Assembly: GCA_035533075.1 (NCBI GenBank)
Contig: DATLUO010000029.1
Span: forward strand, 43,004-107,003
Source: Pirellulales bacterium
GTDB lineage: Bacteria > Planctomycetota > Planctomycetia > Pirellulales > JAICIG01
DNA: 64,000 nucleotides
Reading direction: 5' to 3'
Made by a program: the position numbers and the translations under genes. Below are positions 27,795 through 36,108 of the stretch, one piece after another (position 1 is the stretch's first letter; every line of letters starts with the position of its first letter). The notes beneath the pieces are model-generated. The model was given only the letters and a program-made list of their open reading frames with translations, made no database searches and was not told the DNA's origin.

Positions 27795-27830
27795 ATGGCC
27801 GTTGTCGAACTGGAGACGCCATGGAGGTGA
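27795..27830 (+). pseudogene. coxA: Possible 11-codon remnant of cytochrome oxidase subunit I
   Basis: Directly after subunit II, ATG 27795 starts MAVVELETPWR and then a TGA. In caa3 clusters subunit I lies at this position between II and III, and a start of the MAxVE type is plausible for it. The frame overlaps the subunit III start. This would fit a clean deletion from codon about 10 of coxA to the start of coxC. Eleven codons are too few to prove it. Confidence 0.35.
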
Positions 27831-28459
27831 ACTCACACGTTGGCGTTGCCGACCACTGCGGCACCACCGGGCTGCCGTTTCCACCCGCCATCGCGCCGGA
27901 GAAGACGCTCGATGCCGCGCAATGGGGCATGCTCGCGTTTTTGGTTTCCGAAGTGGCCTTTTTCGGCACGCTCATCACCGCCTACGTGGCCTACATCGGC
28001 CAGGACATCGCCGGCCCGATGCCCAGTGAGGTGCTGTCATTGCCGCTGGTGTTGGGGACGACATTCTGCCTGTTGGCCAGCAGCGGCACGATGCATCTGG
28101 CTGACCGCCGGTTGCACCAAGGCCGCAAGCTTCAGTTCCGGCTCGCCTGGACAGCCACGATCGCGCTCGGCATCGCGTTCTTGCTCGGCACGGCTTATGA
28201 ATGGCGCGAGCTGATCGTCGAGCATCAACTTACGATCGGCCGCAACCTATTCGGCTCGACGTTTTACACGCTGGTCGGCTTTCACGGCCTTCACGTGACG
28301 ATGGGGATCCTCATGATGCTGGCCGTGCTTGGCTTGATGCTCGCCGGTCGGCTTTCCACGGAAAACCGACAGCCGGTCCAGCTCGTCTCGTGGTATTGGC
28401 ACTTTGTCGACGGCGTGTGGATTGTCGTCTTCGCGGTGGTCTATTTGATCGGCAGGTAA
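27821..28459 (+). CDS. coxC: Cytochrome c oxidase subunit III
   Basis: 212 aa, five membrane helices, the short form without the first two helices. Family segments are QWGMLAFLVSEVAFFGTLIT, a central GTAYEWRELI, NLFGSTFYTLVGFHGLHVTMG and SWYWHFVDGVWIVVFAVVYL near the end. GGAG at 27812-27815 is 5 nt before ATG 27821. It stabilises subunit I in the oxidase. The gene encoding that partner is not in the window. Confidence 0.92.
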   Translation: MEVNSHVGVADHCGTTGLPFPPAIAPEKTLDAAQWGMLAFLVSEVAFFGTLITAYVAYIGQDIAGPMPSEVLSLPLVLGTTFCLLASSGTMHLADRRLHQGRKLQFRLAWTATIALGIAFLLGTAYEWRELIVEHQLTIGRNLFGSTFYTLVGFHGLHVTMGILMMLAVLGLMLAGRLSTENRQPVQLVSWYWHFVDGVWIVVFAVVYLIGR

Positions 28460-28465
28460 GAACAA

Positions 28466-29770
28466 GTGAGCGCGAACGTGACAACCGAGCCAATGCATTC
28501 ACAGCCGGGCGAGCACGACATGGTCGAGATGCCGCGACCGACGGCGGCGCCGCTCGTCTTGTCGGTCGGCTTGACCGTGCTGGCGGTGGGTGCTGTGGCA
28601 AGCGTGGCATTCATGGTGGTCGGAGGCGGGCTGTTTCTCACCGGCCTCGGCCACTGGATGAGTCAGCTTTTGCCGGGCCGCGGCCACGTACACGAACCGC
28701 TCGTAGCTCCGGCGCTGCGGCCCGCCATCGTCCCCGGCGTGCCGGGCAAAGTGGAGCAACTCCGCGCCGGCGTGCCGGGCTATCGCATGCGGCTGCCGGA
28801 GCGGGTGCATCCGATCTCCGCCGGCGTGAAAGGCGGCATCGTCGGCGGTCTCGTCATGCCGTTGCCCGCCCTCGCTTACGGTGTGCTTAGCGGCCACGGC
28901 ATCTGGTATCCGGTGAATCTGTTGGCCGGCATGGTGCTGCCGGGCATCGACCAGGCGACCATTGGGCAGCTTGAACAATTCAACCTCCTGCCGCTGATGG
29001 TGGCTGTTGTCATCCACGCGATGATGTCGGTCGTGCTGGGGATGATCTACGGCGTGCTGATGCCGACCATGCCCGACATTCCCAAGCCGTTGGCCTGGGG
29101 CGCGCTATTGGCGCCGATGCTCTGGACCGGCGTGAGCTTTGCCATGATGGGCGCCGTCAATCCGTTGCTCAAACTGGGAGTCGATTGGCCCTGGTTCATC
29201 GCGTCGCAGTTTGTTTTTGGCGTAATCTTGGCCTTGGTCGTGATGCGAGCCCAAAATGGTCAGCCCCTGAGAGCCGCCGTTTTGGGCGCGCTCCTCGGCG
29301 CCGCGCTGATGCCGCTGCCGGCGATCTTGTGGGGCCACTTTTCCGGTCACGGCATCTGGTATCCCGTGAACCTGCTGGCCGGCATGGTCATGCCCGGCAT
29401 CGACAGCTTGCCGGCCGCAGAGTTGACGACGTTTCATGCCAGTTGGTTGCTCGCCGGGATCGTCATTCACGCCGCCATCTCGCTCAGTTTCGGCGTTCTG
29501 TTCGGGCTTCTCCTGCCGCGTCTGCCGGAGATTCCCGGTCCGCTGGCCTGGGGCGGCATGCTGCTGCCGCCGGTCTGGACGGCCACGAGCTATGCCATGA
29601 TGGGCGTCGTCAATCCGCTGCTCGCCGAGCGAGTCGATTGGCCGTGGTTCATCTTCTCGCAGCTTTTCTTCGGCCTCGCGGCGGCGGTGATTGTCGTGCG
29701 CAGCGAGATGGTCCACATTCCGCCGGCGGGCAGCGGCCCCGAGCGATTGTACGAGGAGGTGGGAGGGTGA
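28466..29770 (+). CDS. Internally duplicated membrane protein in the oxidase cluster
   Basis: 434 aa with a GTG start at 28466. After a cytoplasmic start and a first helix pair (LVLSVGLTVLAVGAVASVAF), residues about 110-265 and 270-425 are two copies of one module. Each has G(A/G)..MPLPA, then SGHGIWYPVNLLAGMV with PGID, a helix pair, MP.(M/L)P(D/E)IP.PLAWG and PWFI.SQ(F/L). It is encoded between subunit III and a dihaem cytochrome, so a role in the oxidase or bc1 complex is likely. I do not recognise a named family. The stop overlaps the next ATG (TGATG). Confidence 0.7.
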   Translation: MSANVTTEPMHSQPGEHDMVEMPRPTAAPLVLSVGLTVLAVGAVASVAFMVVGGGLFLTGLGHWMSQLLPGRGHVHEPLVAPALRPAIVPGVPGKVEQLRAGVPGYRMRLPERVHPISAGVKGGIVGGLVMPLPALAYGVLSGHGIWYPVNLLAGMVLPGIDQATIGQLEQFNLLPLMVAVVIHAMMSVVLGMIYGVLMPTMPDIPKPLAWGALLAPMLWTGVSFAMMGAVNPLLKLGVDWPWFIASQFVFGVILALVVMRAQNGQPLRAAVLGALLGAALMPLPAILWGHFSGHGIWYPVNLLAGMVMPGIDSLPAAELTTFHASWLLAGIVIHAAISLSFGVLFGLLLPRLPEIPGPLAWGGMLLPPVWTATSYAMMGVVNPLLAERVDWPWFIFSQLFFGLAAAVIVVRSEMVHIPPAGSGPERLYEEVGG

Positions 29771-30675
29771 TGGATTCTCTCATTCGACGACTCCGTCGCC
29801 GCTACGCGGCTTTCGCTCGCGGTCGAAATCTTCCCGTGGGTTGGCACCCACGGCTAAACTCCGTGGCCGCTCCGCGGCCGGGACTTGACGCAAATTGGAT
29901 CGCGTATGTCTCAATCTCGGTGATTACGCTGGCGTGCCTTACGGCCGGCTGCGATTTCCCCGGTCGGCCCGATCCGGCGAACCGCCCTGTGCGCGCCGAT
30001 GAGGTCGTCGATTTCGATCGCTTGTTCCAGACGAACTGCGCCGGTTGCCACGGCGCGGTGGGGAAACTCGGACCCGCTCCTCCGCTCAACGACGCCATCT
30101 TTTTGAGCATCGTGCCCGACGCCGAGCTGCTGCGCGTCATTACCGAAGGCCGGCCGGGCACTCCGATGGCCGCCTTCGACCGTGAGCGCGGCGGCCCGCT
30201 GACGGAAGCACAAGTCAAGGCATTGGCCGCAGGGCTGAAGCCACGCTGGAAATCGAAGGTCGCCACGCAAGCGCCTTTGCCGTCGTATCTGGCCGACCAC
30301 GATACCAACAGCGAATCCACCAAAAGCCTGACGGCCGGCGCGAGCACGTTCGCCCGTGCCTGTGCCGTTTGTCACGGCGACAACGGCGAGGGAACGAGCC
30401 ACGCCGGCGCGATCAACGATCCCGCGTTCCTGGGGCTGATCAGCGATCAGGCCTTGCGCCGATTGATCGTTACCGGCAGACCCGACTTGGGCATGCCGCA
30501 CTTTGCCGACGGCGATGCCCGTCACTCGGATTACAAGCCACTCTCGTCGGCCGACATTGATGGGCTGGTCGCTTTGCTTGCCGCTTGGCGGCAAAACTCG
30601 GCACCGCCCGCGCTCCACGACGCGAGTCGATCGCTCGAACGATTATCGGCCGATGGCCAAGGACGAAATCCATGA
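29770..30675 (+). CDS. Dihaem cytochrome c lipoprotein with repeat-derived N-terminus
   Basis: 301 aa with two class-I cytochrome c domains: CAGCHG near residue 92 and CAVCHG near residue 198, each followed by a region with the axial methionine (GTPMAAF, LGMPHF). A hydrophobic stretch ISVITLACLTAGC is a lipobox signal, but it begins only about 43 residues in. The preceding codons (29784-29885) are copies of two dispersed hairpin repeats. A GTG inside the signal is an alternative start, although the ATG at 29770 overlaps the stop of the gene before. It likely shuttles electrons between the bc1-like complex and the oxidase. Confidence 0.85.
   Translation: MDSLIRRLRRRYAAFARGRNLPVGWHPRLNSVAAPRPGLDANWIAYVSISVITLACLTAGCDFPGRPDPANRPVRADEVVDFDRLFQTNCAGCHGAVGKLGPAPPLNDAIFLSIVPDAELLRVITEGRPGTPMAAFDRERGGPLTEAQVKALAAGLKPRWKSKVATQAPLPSYLADHDTNSESTKSLTAGASTFARACAVCHGDNGEGTSHAGAINDPAFLGLISDQALRRLIVTGRPDLGMPHFADGDARHSDYKPLSSADIDGLVALLAAWRQNSAPPALHDASRSLERLSADGQGRNP
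29784..29885. repeat. Dispersed hairpin repeats inside the cytochrome c gene
   Basis: gtcgccgctacgcggctttc, ccgtgggttggcacccacgg followed by ctaaactc, and ggccgctccgcggccgggac are the same families as at 20574-20790. They lie in the first 40 codons of the dihaem cytochrome and are translated. Confidence 0.75.
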
Positions 30676-31217
30676 ACGACGTTGCCAACATCGAATCTCC
30701 CGCCCCCGAGCCTCGCCCTCCGCGGCGCACTTTTTTCGAGAGAATCACCTATCTATTTGGCGGGATCGCAACCGCGGTCGTCGGCCTGCCGTTCGTTGGT
30801 TACGTCACGGGAGTGCGCAAGAAACCGATTACCTGGGTGCCGCTGGGCAGCGTCGCCGGCTTCCCCTTGAACGAGACACGGCTGGTGCGCTTCGACAATC
30901 CGCTTGGCCAGCCGTGGGACGGCATCGTGGCCCACACGGGCGTCTATGTTCGCAATCAAGGCGAGGACCAGCAGGAGCAGTTTCTGGTGTTGGCCATGAA
31001 TTGCGCCCACCTCGGCTGCCCGGTTTCGTGGTTCCCGCAATCGGGTCTGTTCATGTGCCCATGTCACGGCGGCGTGTACTACGCCACCGGCGAACGGGCG
31101 TCGGGGCCGCCGCCGCGCGGAATGTTTCATTGCGTCTGGCGCATCCAGGACGGCCAACTTGAAGTGCAGGCACCGCATTATCCCACGCTGCAAGACACGT
31201 TGGAGGAAACGGCATGA
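30672..31217 (+). CDS. qcrA: Rieske iron-sulfur protein
   Basis: 181 aa from ATG 30672, overlapping the end of the cytochrome gene (ATGA). It has one membrane helix near residues 27-47 (LFGGIATAVVGLPFVGYVTG). The [2Fe-2S] site is complete: Cys111 and His113 in CAHLGC, Cys129 and His132 in CPCHGG, with Cys116 and Cys131 available for the disulfide. It passes electrons from quinol to cytochrome c in a bc1-type complex with the following cytochrome b. Confidence 0.92.
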   Translation: MNDVANIESPAPEPRPPRRTFFERITYLFGGIATAVVGLPFVGYVTGVRKKPITWVPLGSVAGFPLNETRLVRFDNPLGQPWDGIVAHTGVYVRNQGEDQQEQFLVLAMNCAHLGCPVSWFPQSGLFMCPCHGGVYYATGERASGPPPRGMFHCVWRIQDGQLEVQAPHYPTLQDTLEETA

Positions 31218-31346
31218 GAGGGTTCGGGGTTCGGGGTTCAGGGTTCAGGAAAACAGAAAAACGACTTCGCCATCGGTGGGCCGGCGCTCGCAACCTCGCT
31301 GGTCCCACCCTACAAATCCATGTGGCGACGGCGGAGGGGCGATCGC
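31218..31346. repeat. GGTTCAG heptamers and CGAGC hairpin half between Rieske and cytochrome b
   Basis: ggttcggggttcggggttca then gggttcagg (about 31220-31248) is a run of the GGTTCAG heptamer with early variants. It is followed by ggtgggccggcgctcgcaac and the arm ending ccaccctac (31274-31312), one half of the hairpin seen complete at 41230-41297. A GGAGGGG ribosome site precedes the cytochrome b start. Confidence 0.7.
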
Positions 31347-32831
31347 ATGACACCTGATCACCGTTCCACAATCGCCCTGCGTCGTGTCGCACAGTGGTTC
31401 GACCTCCGCCTCCGCTTCAGCGATACGGTCCTGCCGATGATGCGGCACCCGATTCCGCGCAGCTCGGCCGGACCGTTGGGCTGGTGGTACGTGTTCGGCA
31501 GCGCGTCGATGACGCTGTTGATGGTGCAAATTCTCACCGGCATCGGGCTGGCGCTGGTCTATGTGCCGGCGGCCGACAAAGCCTACGACAGCTTGCTCTG
31601 GCTCGACTATGAAGCGCCGCTCGGCTGGTTCCTGCGGGCGTTACATTATTACGCGGGGTCGGGCATGGTGGTGCTCGTGCTGGCCCACGCGACACAGGTC
31701 TTCCTGCACGGTGCTTACAAGTATCCGCGCGAGTTGACGTGGATGCTCGGCGTGGTGCTGTTGCTCTGCACGCTGGGGATGTTCTTCACCGGCCAGGTGC
31801 TGCGCTGGGACCCGGACGCCTATTGGGGCCTGGCGGTCGGCGGCTCGATGGCCGGCCGCGCACCAGGCATGGGTCCGCAGCTTGTCCATTTGGTCCTGGG
31901 CGGCGTCGTGATCGGCGGCGACGCCTTGAGCCGCTTCTTTGCACTGCACGTGTTCGTGATTCCCGGCACGCTGCTGGTGGCTTTGGCGGTGCATCTATGG
32001 CTGGTGCTCAAGTGCGGTATCAGCGCGGCGCCCGTGCCCGGCCAGACGGTTGACCCGGATCGTTACGACGCCGAGTACCAGCAGGAGGTCCACACCACGG
32101 GCGTGCCGTTCTTGGGGCCGGCGATGCTGAAAGACGCCTTTTTCTCGGCGCTCGCGGTGCTCGTCGTGGTGACGCTGGCGGCGGTGCTCGGTCCCAAAGG
32201 CCCCACCGATCCTCCTGACCCGCTCTTGGCCGGCGCCAATCCGCGGCCGGAATGGCCTTTCCTGTGGCTGTTCGCGCTGTTGTCGCTAAGCCCACCCGAG
32301 GCCGAAACGTTCATTATACTGGTGCTGCCGCTGCTGTTGATCGCGGCCCTGTTTCTGGTGCCGGTGATCAGCAATCGCGGCGAGCGAGCGCCGAGTCGCC
32401 GGCCGCTGGCGGTGCTGTTGGTGATCGTCGGCTATACGGTGCTGGGCGTGTTGACGTATGAAGGCGCCACGGCCCCTTGGTCTCCGCGAATGACCTCCTG
32501 GAGCGGCGAGCCGGTGCCGACGGACATGATCGAGGGCGCCACGCCGCGGCGGCTGGCCGGCGCGGCGGTGTTTCAATATAAAAACTGTCGCAACTGCCAC
32601 GCCTTGGAAGGGCATGGCGGGAAGCGCGGGCCGGACCTGGCGGGCGTCGGCGCTCGACTGACGGTCGATCAGCTTATCGACCAGATCAGCAACGGCACGC
32701 CCGGCGGCGGCAAAATGCCGGCCTACGGCAAGCGGGTCTCGCCCCACGAGATGACGGCCATGGTGGCGTTCCTCTCGGCGCTGCGTCCTCACGGGCAGCC
32801 GGCCGCTCGGCCCGCAGATCAGTCGGATTGA
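31347..32831 (+). CDS. Cytochrome b fused to cytochrome c (bc1-type)
   Basis: 494 aa from ATG 31347, chosen for the GGAGG about 10 nt upstream. Residues about 1-230 are cytochrome b helices with paired haem histidines (ALHYYAGSGMVVLVLAHATQ and ALHVFVIPGTLLVALAVHL). A PEWPFLW motif lies at the quinol site, and the subunit-IV-like helices follow. After about residue 400 a class-I cytochrome c domain begins with CRNCHALEGHGGKRGPDL and has the methionine in GKMPAYG. It joins quinol oxidation and cytochrome c in one polypeptide, as in several non-proteobacterial bc complexes. Confidence 0.9.
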   Translation: MTPDHRSTIALRRVAQWFDLRLRFSDTVLPMMRHPIPRSSAGPLGWWYVFGSASMTLLMVQILTGIGLALVYVPAADKAYDSLLWLDYEAPLGWFLRALHYYAGSGMVVLVLAHATQVFLHGAYKYPRELTWMLGVVLLLCTLGMFFTGQVLRWDPDAYWGLAVGGSMAGRAPGMGPQLVHLVLGGVVIGGDALSRFFALHVFVIPGTLLVALAVHLWLVLKCGISAAPVPGQTVDPDRYDAEYQQEVHTTGVPFLGPAMLKDAFFSALAVLVVVTLAAVLGPKGPTDPPDPLLAGANPRPEWPFLWLFALLSLSPPEAETFIILVLPLLLIAALFLVPVISNRGERAPSRRPLAVLLVIVGYTVLGVLTYEGATAPWSPRMTSWSGEPVPTDMIEGATPRRLAGAAVFQYKNCRNCHALEGHGGKRGPDLAGVGARLTVDQLIDQISNGTPGGGKMPAYGKRVSPHEMTAMVAFLSALRPHGQPAARPADQSD

Positions 32832-32860
32832 GTTGCAGCGGGCAAGAATGAGACAGTTTA

Positions 32861-33016
32861 GGTGGCTGGGGCAGAAGCTTGGCCGGGCGGCGCTGGATTT
32901 GGCAACATGCCCTGCGGCCAAGCGATGCCCCGGTAGCACCACCACCGGGGCATCGCTTGGCTGCCAGGCTATTGAAGGGCGCCAGCCGCGATCTGGCCAA
33001 GCTCTGCCCAGCCACC
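32861..33016. mobile_element. Nested-palindrome repeat element, copy 1 (MITE-like)
   Basis: 156 bp with terminal inverted repeats (ggtggctggggcagaagctt at the left; the right end gctctgcccagccacc is its complement with small differences). An inner pair of perfect 17-nt arms lies at 32918-32934 and 32944-32960 (ccaagcgatgccccggt and its complement, 9-nt loop). A second copy lies at 42541-42699. No transposase and no clear target duplication. Confidence 0.75.
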
Positions 33017-33057
33017 ATGGCTTCAACGGCCGCCGCAGGCAGTATTAAGGAGTACAC

Positions 33058-35397
33058 ATGAGCCCGACACTTGATGCGATCCTTCGCTCTTGGCCCTGGG
33101 ATCCGTGGCTGCTCGCGACCTGCATCCTTTTAGCCGTCGTGTATCAACGCGGCTGGTGCGTGCTCCGACGCCACGACTCGACGCGCTGGCACGGCGGGCA
33201 ACTCGCCGCGTTCGTCGGTAGCCTGACGGCGATCTACCTGGCTTTGGCGTCGCCGATCGAGCCGTTGGCCTCGCTGCTGCTCGAAGTCCACATGGTGCAG
33301 CACCTGCTGTTGATGATGGTCGCGCCGCCGCTGGTTTGGCTGGGCGCGCCGCTTTTCCCACTTGTGCGCGGCCTGCCGCGGCCGGTACGCGTCTCTTGGG
33401 TGGCGCCGCTTTTATCATCTCGCAGGGTGCGCCGGCTTTTCGGGCGGTTGACCCATCCGTTCGCGGCCCTGCCCATCTTCGTCGCCGCCACCTGGCTGTG
33501 GCACATCCCGCCGGCTTATGACCTTGCCCTGCGCGCAAGCGGATGGCACTACACCGAGCACGCCTGTTTCCTGCTTTCCGGACTCATCTTCTGGTATCCG
33601 GTCGTGCGGCCCTGTCCGAGCCGGCCACGCTGGTCGGGCTGGCTGCTGCTGCCGTACCTGATTCTGGCCGACGTGCAAAACACCGTGCTTTCCGCTTTGG
33701 TTACCTTCTCGGGCAAGGTCATCTATCCGTACTACGAGCAAGTGCCGCGGATCGGGAACATCTCGCCGCTGGAGGACCAATCCGCGGCCGGCGTCATCAT
33801 GTGGGTTCCCGGCTCGGTCGCGTTTCTGGCGCCGCTCTTCGCGATTGGGCTGCGGCTGCTGTATGGAGAAAAACCCGAGATCGGCCATCGCAAGTCCGCG
33901 CGTAGTAAGCAGACTGCCAGCGTGGTCGGCGAGACGGAGTATCGCCTGCCCCTGATCAATCCGGCGTCAATGCAGGCATGGCCTTCCTCCCGGCGCGGCG
34001 CAACCATTGGCTTCGTGACGACCTTCCTCCGCTGGCGCCATGCCCGTATGGCGATGCAAATTCCGCTTCTGCTCGTGGCCGCCGCGGTGATTTACGACGG
34101 CCTCGCGGGTCCGCAGGCGAGCGCCTTGAATCTGGCCGGCGTCTTGCCCTGGATTCATTGGCGCGGGCTGCTGGTGTTGGGCCTGTTGGCGGTGGGCAAC
34201 GTGTCATGCATGGCTTGCCCTTTCACGCTGCCGCGTAAGCTCGCCGGCCGTTGGCTGCCGCAACGGCATGCCTGGCCACGATGGCTGCGAAGCAAATGGT
34301 TGGCCGTGGCGTTGGTCGTGTTGTTCCTCTGGGCCTATGAAGCGTTCGCACTGTGGAACAGCCCCTGGGTGACGGCCTGGATCACGATCGGCTATTTCGC
34401 AACTGCCTTTGCCGCCGACGGCTTCTTTCGCGGCGCGGCGTTCTGCAAATACGTCTGCCCGATCGGCCAATTCAACTTCGTGCAGTCGCTCGTCTCGCCG
34501 CTGGAGATCGCCGTCCGCGACCATCAAATTTGCACGAGCTGCCGCACCAAGGACTGCATCCGCGGCGGCAACGGCATTCCCGGCTGCGAGCTCGATCTGT
34601 TTCAACCCAAGAAGTCGGGCAACATGGACTGCACCTTCTGCCTCGATTGCGTTCACTCGTGTCCGCACGCCAACGTCGGCTTCCTCGCCAGCATGCCCGG
34701 CTCGCAACTGTGGCACGACACCTTTCGTTCGGGCATCGGCCGGCTATCGCAGCGTCCAGATATCGCCGCGTTGGTCGCCGTATTCGTTTTCGGGGCCTTC
34801 GCCAATGCCGCAGGCATGGTCCGGCCGGTCGTCGAGTTTGAGCATCAGATGCAGGCCATGCTCGGCCTCTCGCCGCGCGCGATCATCACCATCTATTACC
34901 TGCTGGCGATTGTTCTCGCGCCGCTTGCTTTGGTGGGTCTGGTTAGCACGGTGAGCCGCCGCTGGGCGGGCTTATCGTTAACGCGCGTTCGCGTGGCGAC
35001 CCGATATGCGTACGCACTGATCCCCGTCGGATTCGGCATGTGGCTGGCACATTATGGTTTTCACCTGTTTACTAGTTATGAGACCGTGGTCCCCGTAACC
35101 CAACGATTCGTCGCCGACCTCGGTCTGACGGGTATCGGCGAACTACGCTGGAGCTGCGCCTGCTGCCCGACATCGCCAGGTTGGCTGCTGCGCGCGGAAC
35201 TGCTGTTTCTCGACTTCGGCTTTTTGCTTTCCCTCTATACCGCTTACCGGCTGATCTCCGCCGACTGCTCGCAAGTCTCGCAAGTTGTCAAGGCGTGGCT
35301 CCCTTGGTCGGCGGCCATCACGCTGCTGTTTCTCGTCGGCGTCTGGACCGTCTTTCAACCGATGCAGATGCGTGGCACGATGATGGTCGGAGGATAA
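33058..35397 (+). CDS. ctaG: CtaG oxidase-assembly protein fused to a membrane polyferredoxin
   Basis: 779 aa. Residues 1 to about 280 are a caa3-type CtaG membrane protein (HMVQHLLLMMVAPPLVWLGA, TWLWHIPPAYDLAL, histidines that may handle copper). From about 330 a NapH/CcoG-like part begins: membrane helices and iron-sulfur motifs CMAC (384), CKYVCPIG (463), CTSC (492) and CTFCLDCVHSCP (525), enough for two [4Fe-4S] clusters. More helices follow, and a final extra segment has CACC near residue 700. It probably serves copper delivery and reduction for the oxidase. Fusion of these two families in one chain is unusual. Confidence 0.85.
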   Translation: MSPTLDAILRSWPWDPWLLATCILLAVVYQRGWCVLRRHDSTRWHGGQLAAFVGSLTAIYLALASPIEPLASLLLEVHMVQHLLLMMVAPPLVWLGAPLFPLVRGLPRPVRVSWVAPLLSSRRVRRLFGRLTHPFAALPIFVAATWLWHIPPAYDLALRASGWHYTEHACFLLSGLIFWYPVVRPCPSRPRWSGWLLLPYLILADVQNTVLSALVTFSGKVIYPYYEQVPRIGNISPLEDQSAAGVIMWVPGSVAFLAPLFAIGLRLLYGEKPEIGHRKSARSKQTASVVGETEYRLPLINPASMQAWPSSRRGATIGFVTTFLRWRHARMAMQIPLLLVAAAVIYDGLAGPQASALNLAGVLPWIHWRGLLVLGLLAVGNVSCMACPFTLPRKLAGRWLPQRHAWPRWLRSKWLAVALVVLFLWAYEAFALWNSPWVTAWITIGYFATAFAADGFFRGAAFCKYVCPIGQFNFVQSLVSPLEIAVRDHQICTSCRTKDCIRGGNGIPGCELDLFQPKKSGNMDCTFCLDCVHSCPHANVGFLASMPGSQLWHDTFRSGIGRLSQRPDIAALVAVFVFGAFANAAGMVRPVVEFEHQMQAMLGLSPRAIITIYYLLAIVLAPLALVGLVSTVSRRWAGLSLTRVRVATRYAYALIPVGFGMWLAHYGFHLFTSYETVVPVTQRFVADLGLTGIGELRWSCACCPTSPGWLLRAELLFLDFGFLLSLYTAYRLISADCSQVSQVVKAWLPWSAAITLLFLVGVWTVFQPMQMRGTMMVGG

Positions 35398-35439
35398 GTG
35401 ATGCGGACGCGACTTTTCCATCAGGGTTGTGTCAGCTTC

Positions 35440-36108
35440 CTAACACAACCGCCCCGCCTCCATTTTGGCGACGTGCGTGGCCAAGGCCGCCAGCCGCGGG
35501 TCGTGAGTGGCGAGCACGAGCGTGCCGCCGTCGGCCGTCAGTCGCCGGAAGGCCGCGGTCACCGCTTCCGCCGATTGCTCGTCGAGCTGATTGGTCGGCT
35601 CGTCGGCCAACACCACTTCGGGTTTGCCGATCAACGCTCGTGCCACCGCCAGGCGTTGCTGCTCGCCGCCGCTGAGCATGCCCGTCGGCTCAAACATCCG
35701 CTCGGCCAGGCCGAACGGCTCCAGGACGGCTTTGGCAGCCGACAATCGCTCGTTGCGCCGCACGCCCCGCGGAACCAACGGGTAGCTGATGTTCTCCCAA
35801 ACGGCCAGCCTCGGCAAGAGAGCAAAGTTCTGAAATACGAACCCCGTTCGCCGGCGAACGGAGGCAAGTCCCACATCGGACAAACCGGCCAGCGACTTGC
35901 CGCCGAAGCGAATCTCGCCCGAAGTCGGTCGCTCCAGCGCGCCCAGCAAAGCCAACAGCGTACTCTTGCCCGATCCGGAAGGCCCGGTCAATGCCCAGCA
36001 CGTGCCAGCTTCGATTGTCAGCGAGACCTCGTCGACCGCGCGCAATGACCCTGCCGCACCACGGGCATAAATCTTGCTTGCTGCGCGGGCCTCAATGAGC
36101 GGCGTCAA
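35440..36108 (-). CDS. ABC transporter ATPase (MacB/LolD type)
   Basis: 222 aa from TTG 36108. The TTG shares bases with the stop of the permease gene (TTGA), so coupling is likely and this start is preferred to ATGs further upstream in the permease. Walker A GPSGSGKST, signature LSGGEQQRLAVARAL and Walker B VVLADEPTNQLD are intact, and the H-loop is in VLATHDPR. It pairs with the FtsX-like permease as a type VII ABC system (mechanotransmission, lipoprotein or macrolide type). The substrate is unknown. It is the last gene of the minus-strand group. Confidence 0.88.
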   Translation of the reverse strand: MTPLIEARAASKIYARGAAGSLRAVDEVSLTIEAGTCWALTGPSGSGKSTLLALLGALERPTSGEIRFGGKSLAGLSDVGLASVRRRTGFVFQNFALLPRLAVWENISYPLVPRGVRRNERLSAAKAVLEPFGLAERMFEPTGMLSGGEQQRLAVARALIGKPEVVLADEPTNQLDEQSAEAVTAAFRRLTADGGTLVLATHDPRLAALATHVAKMEAGRLC

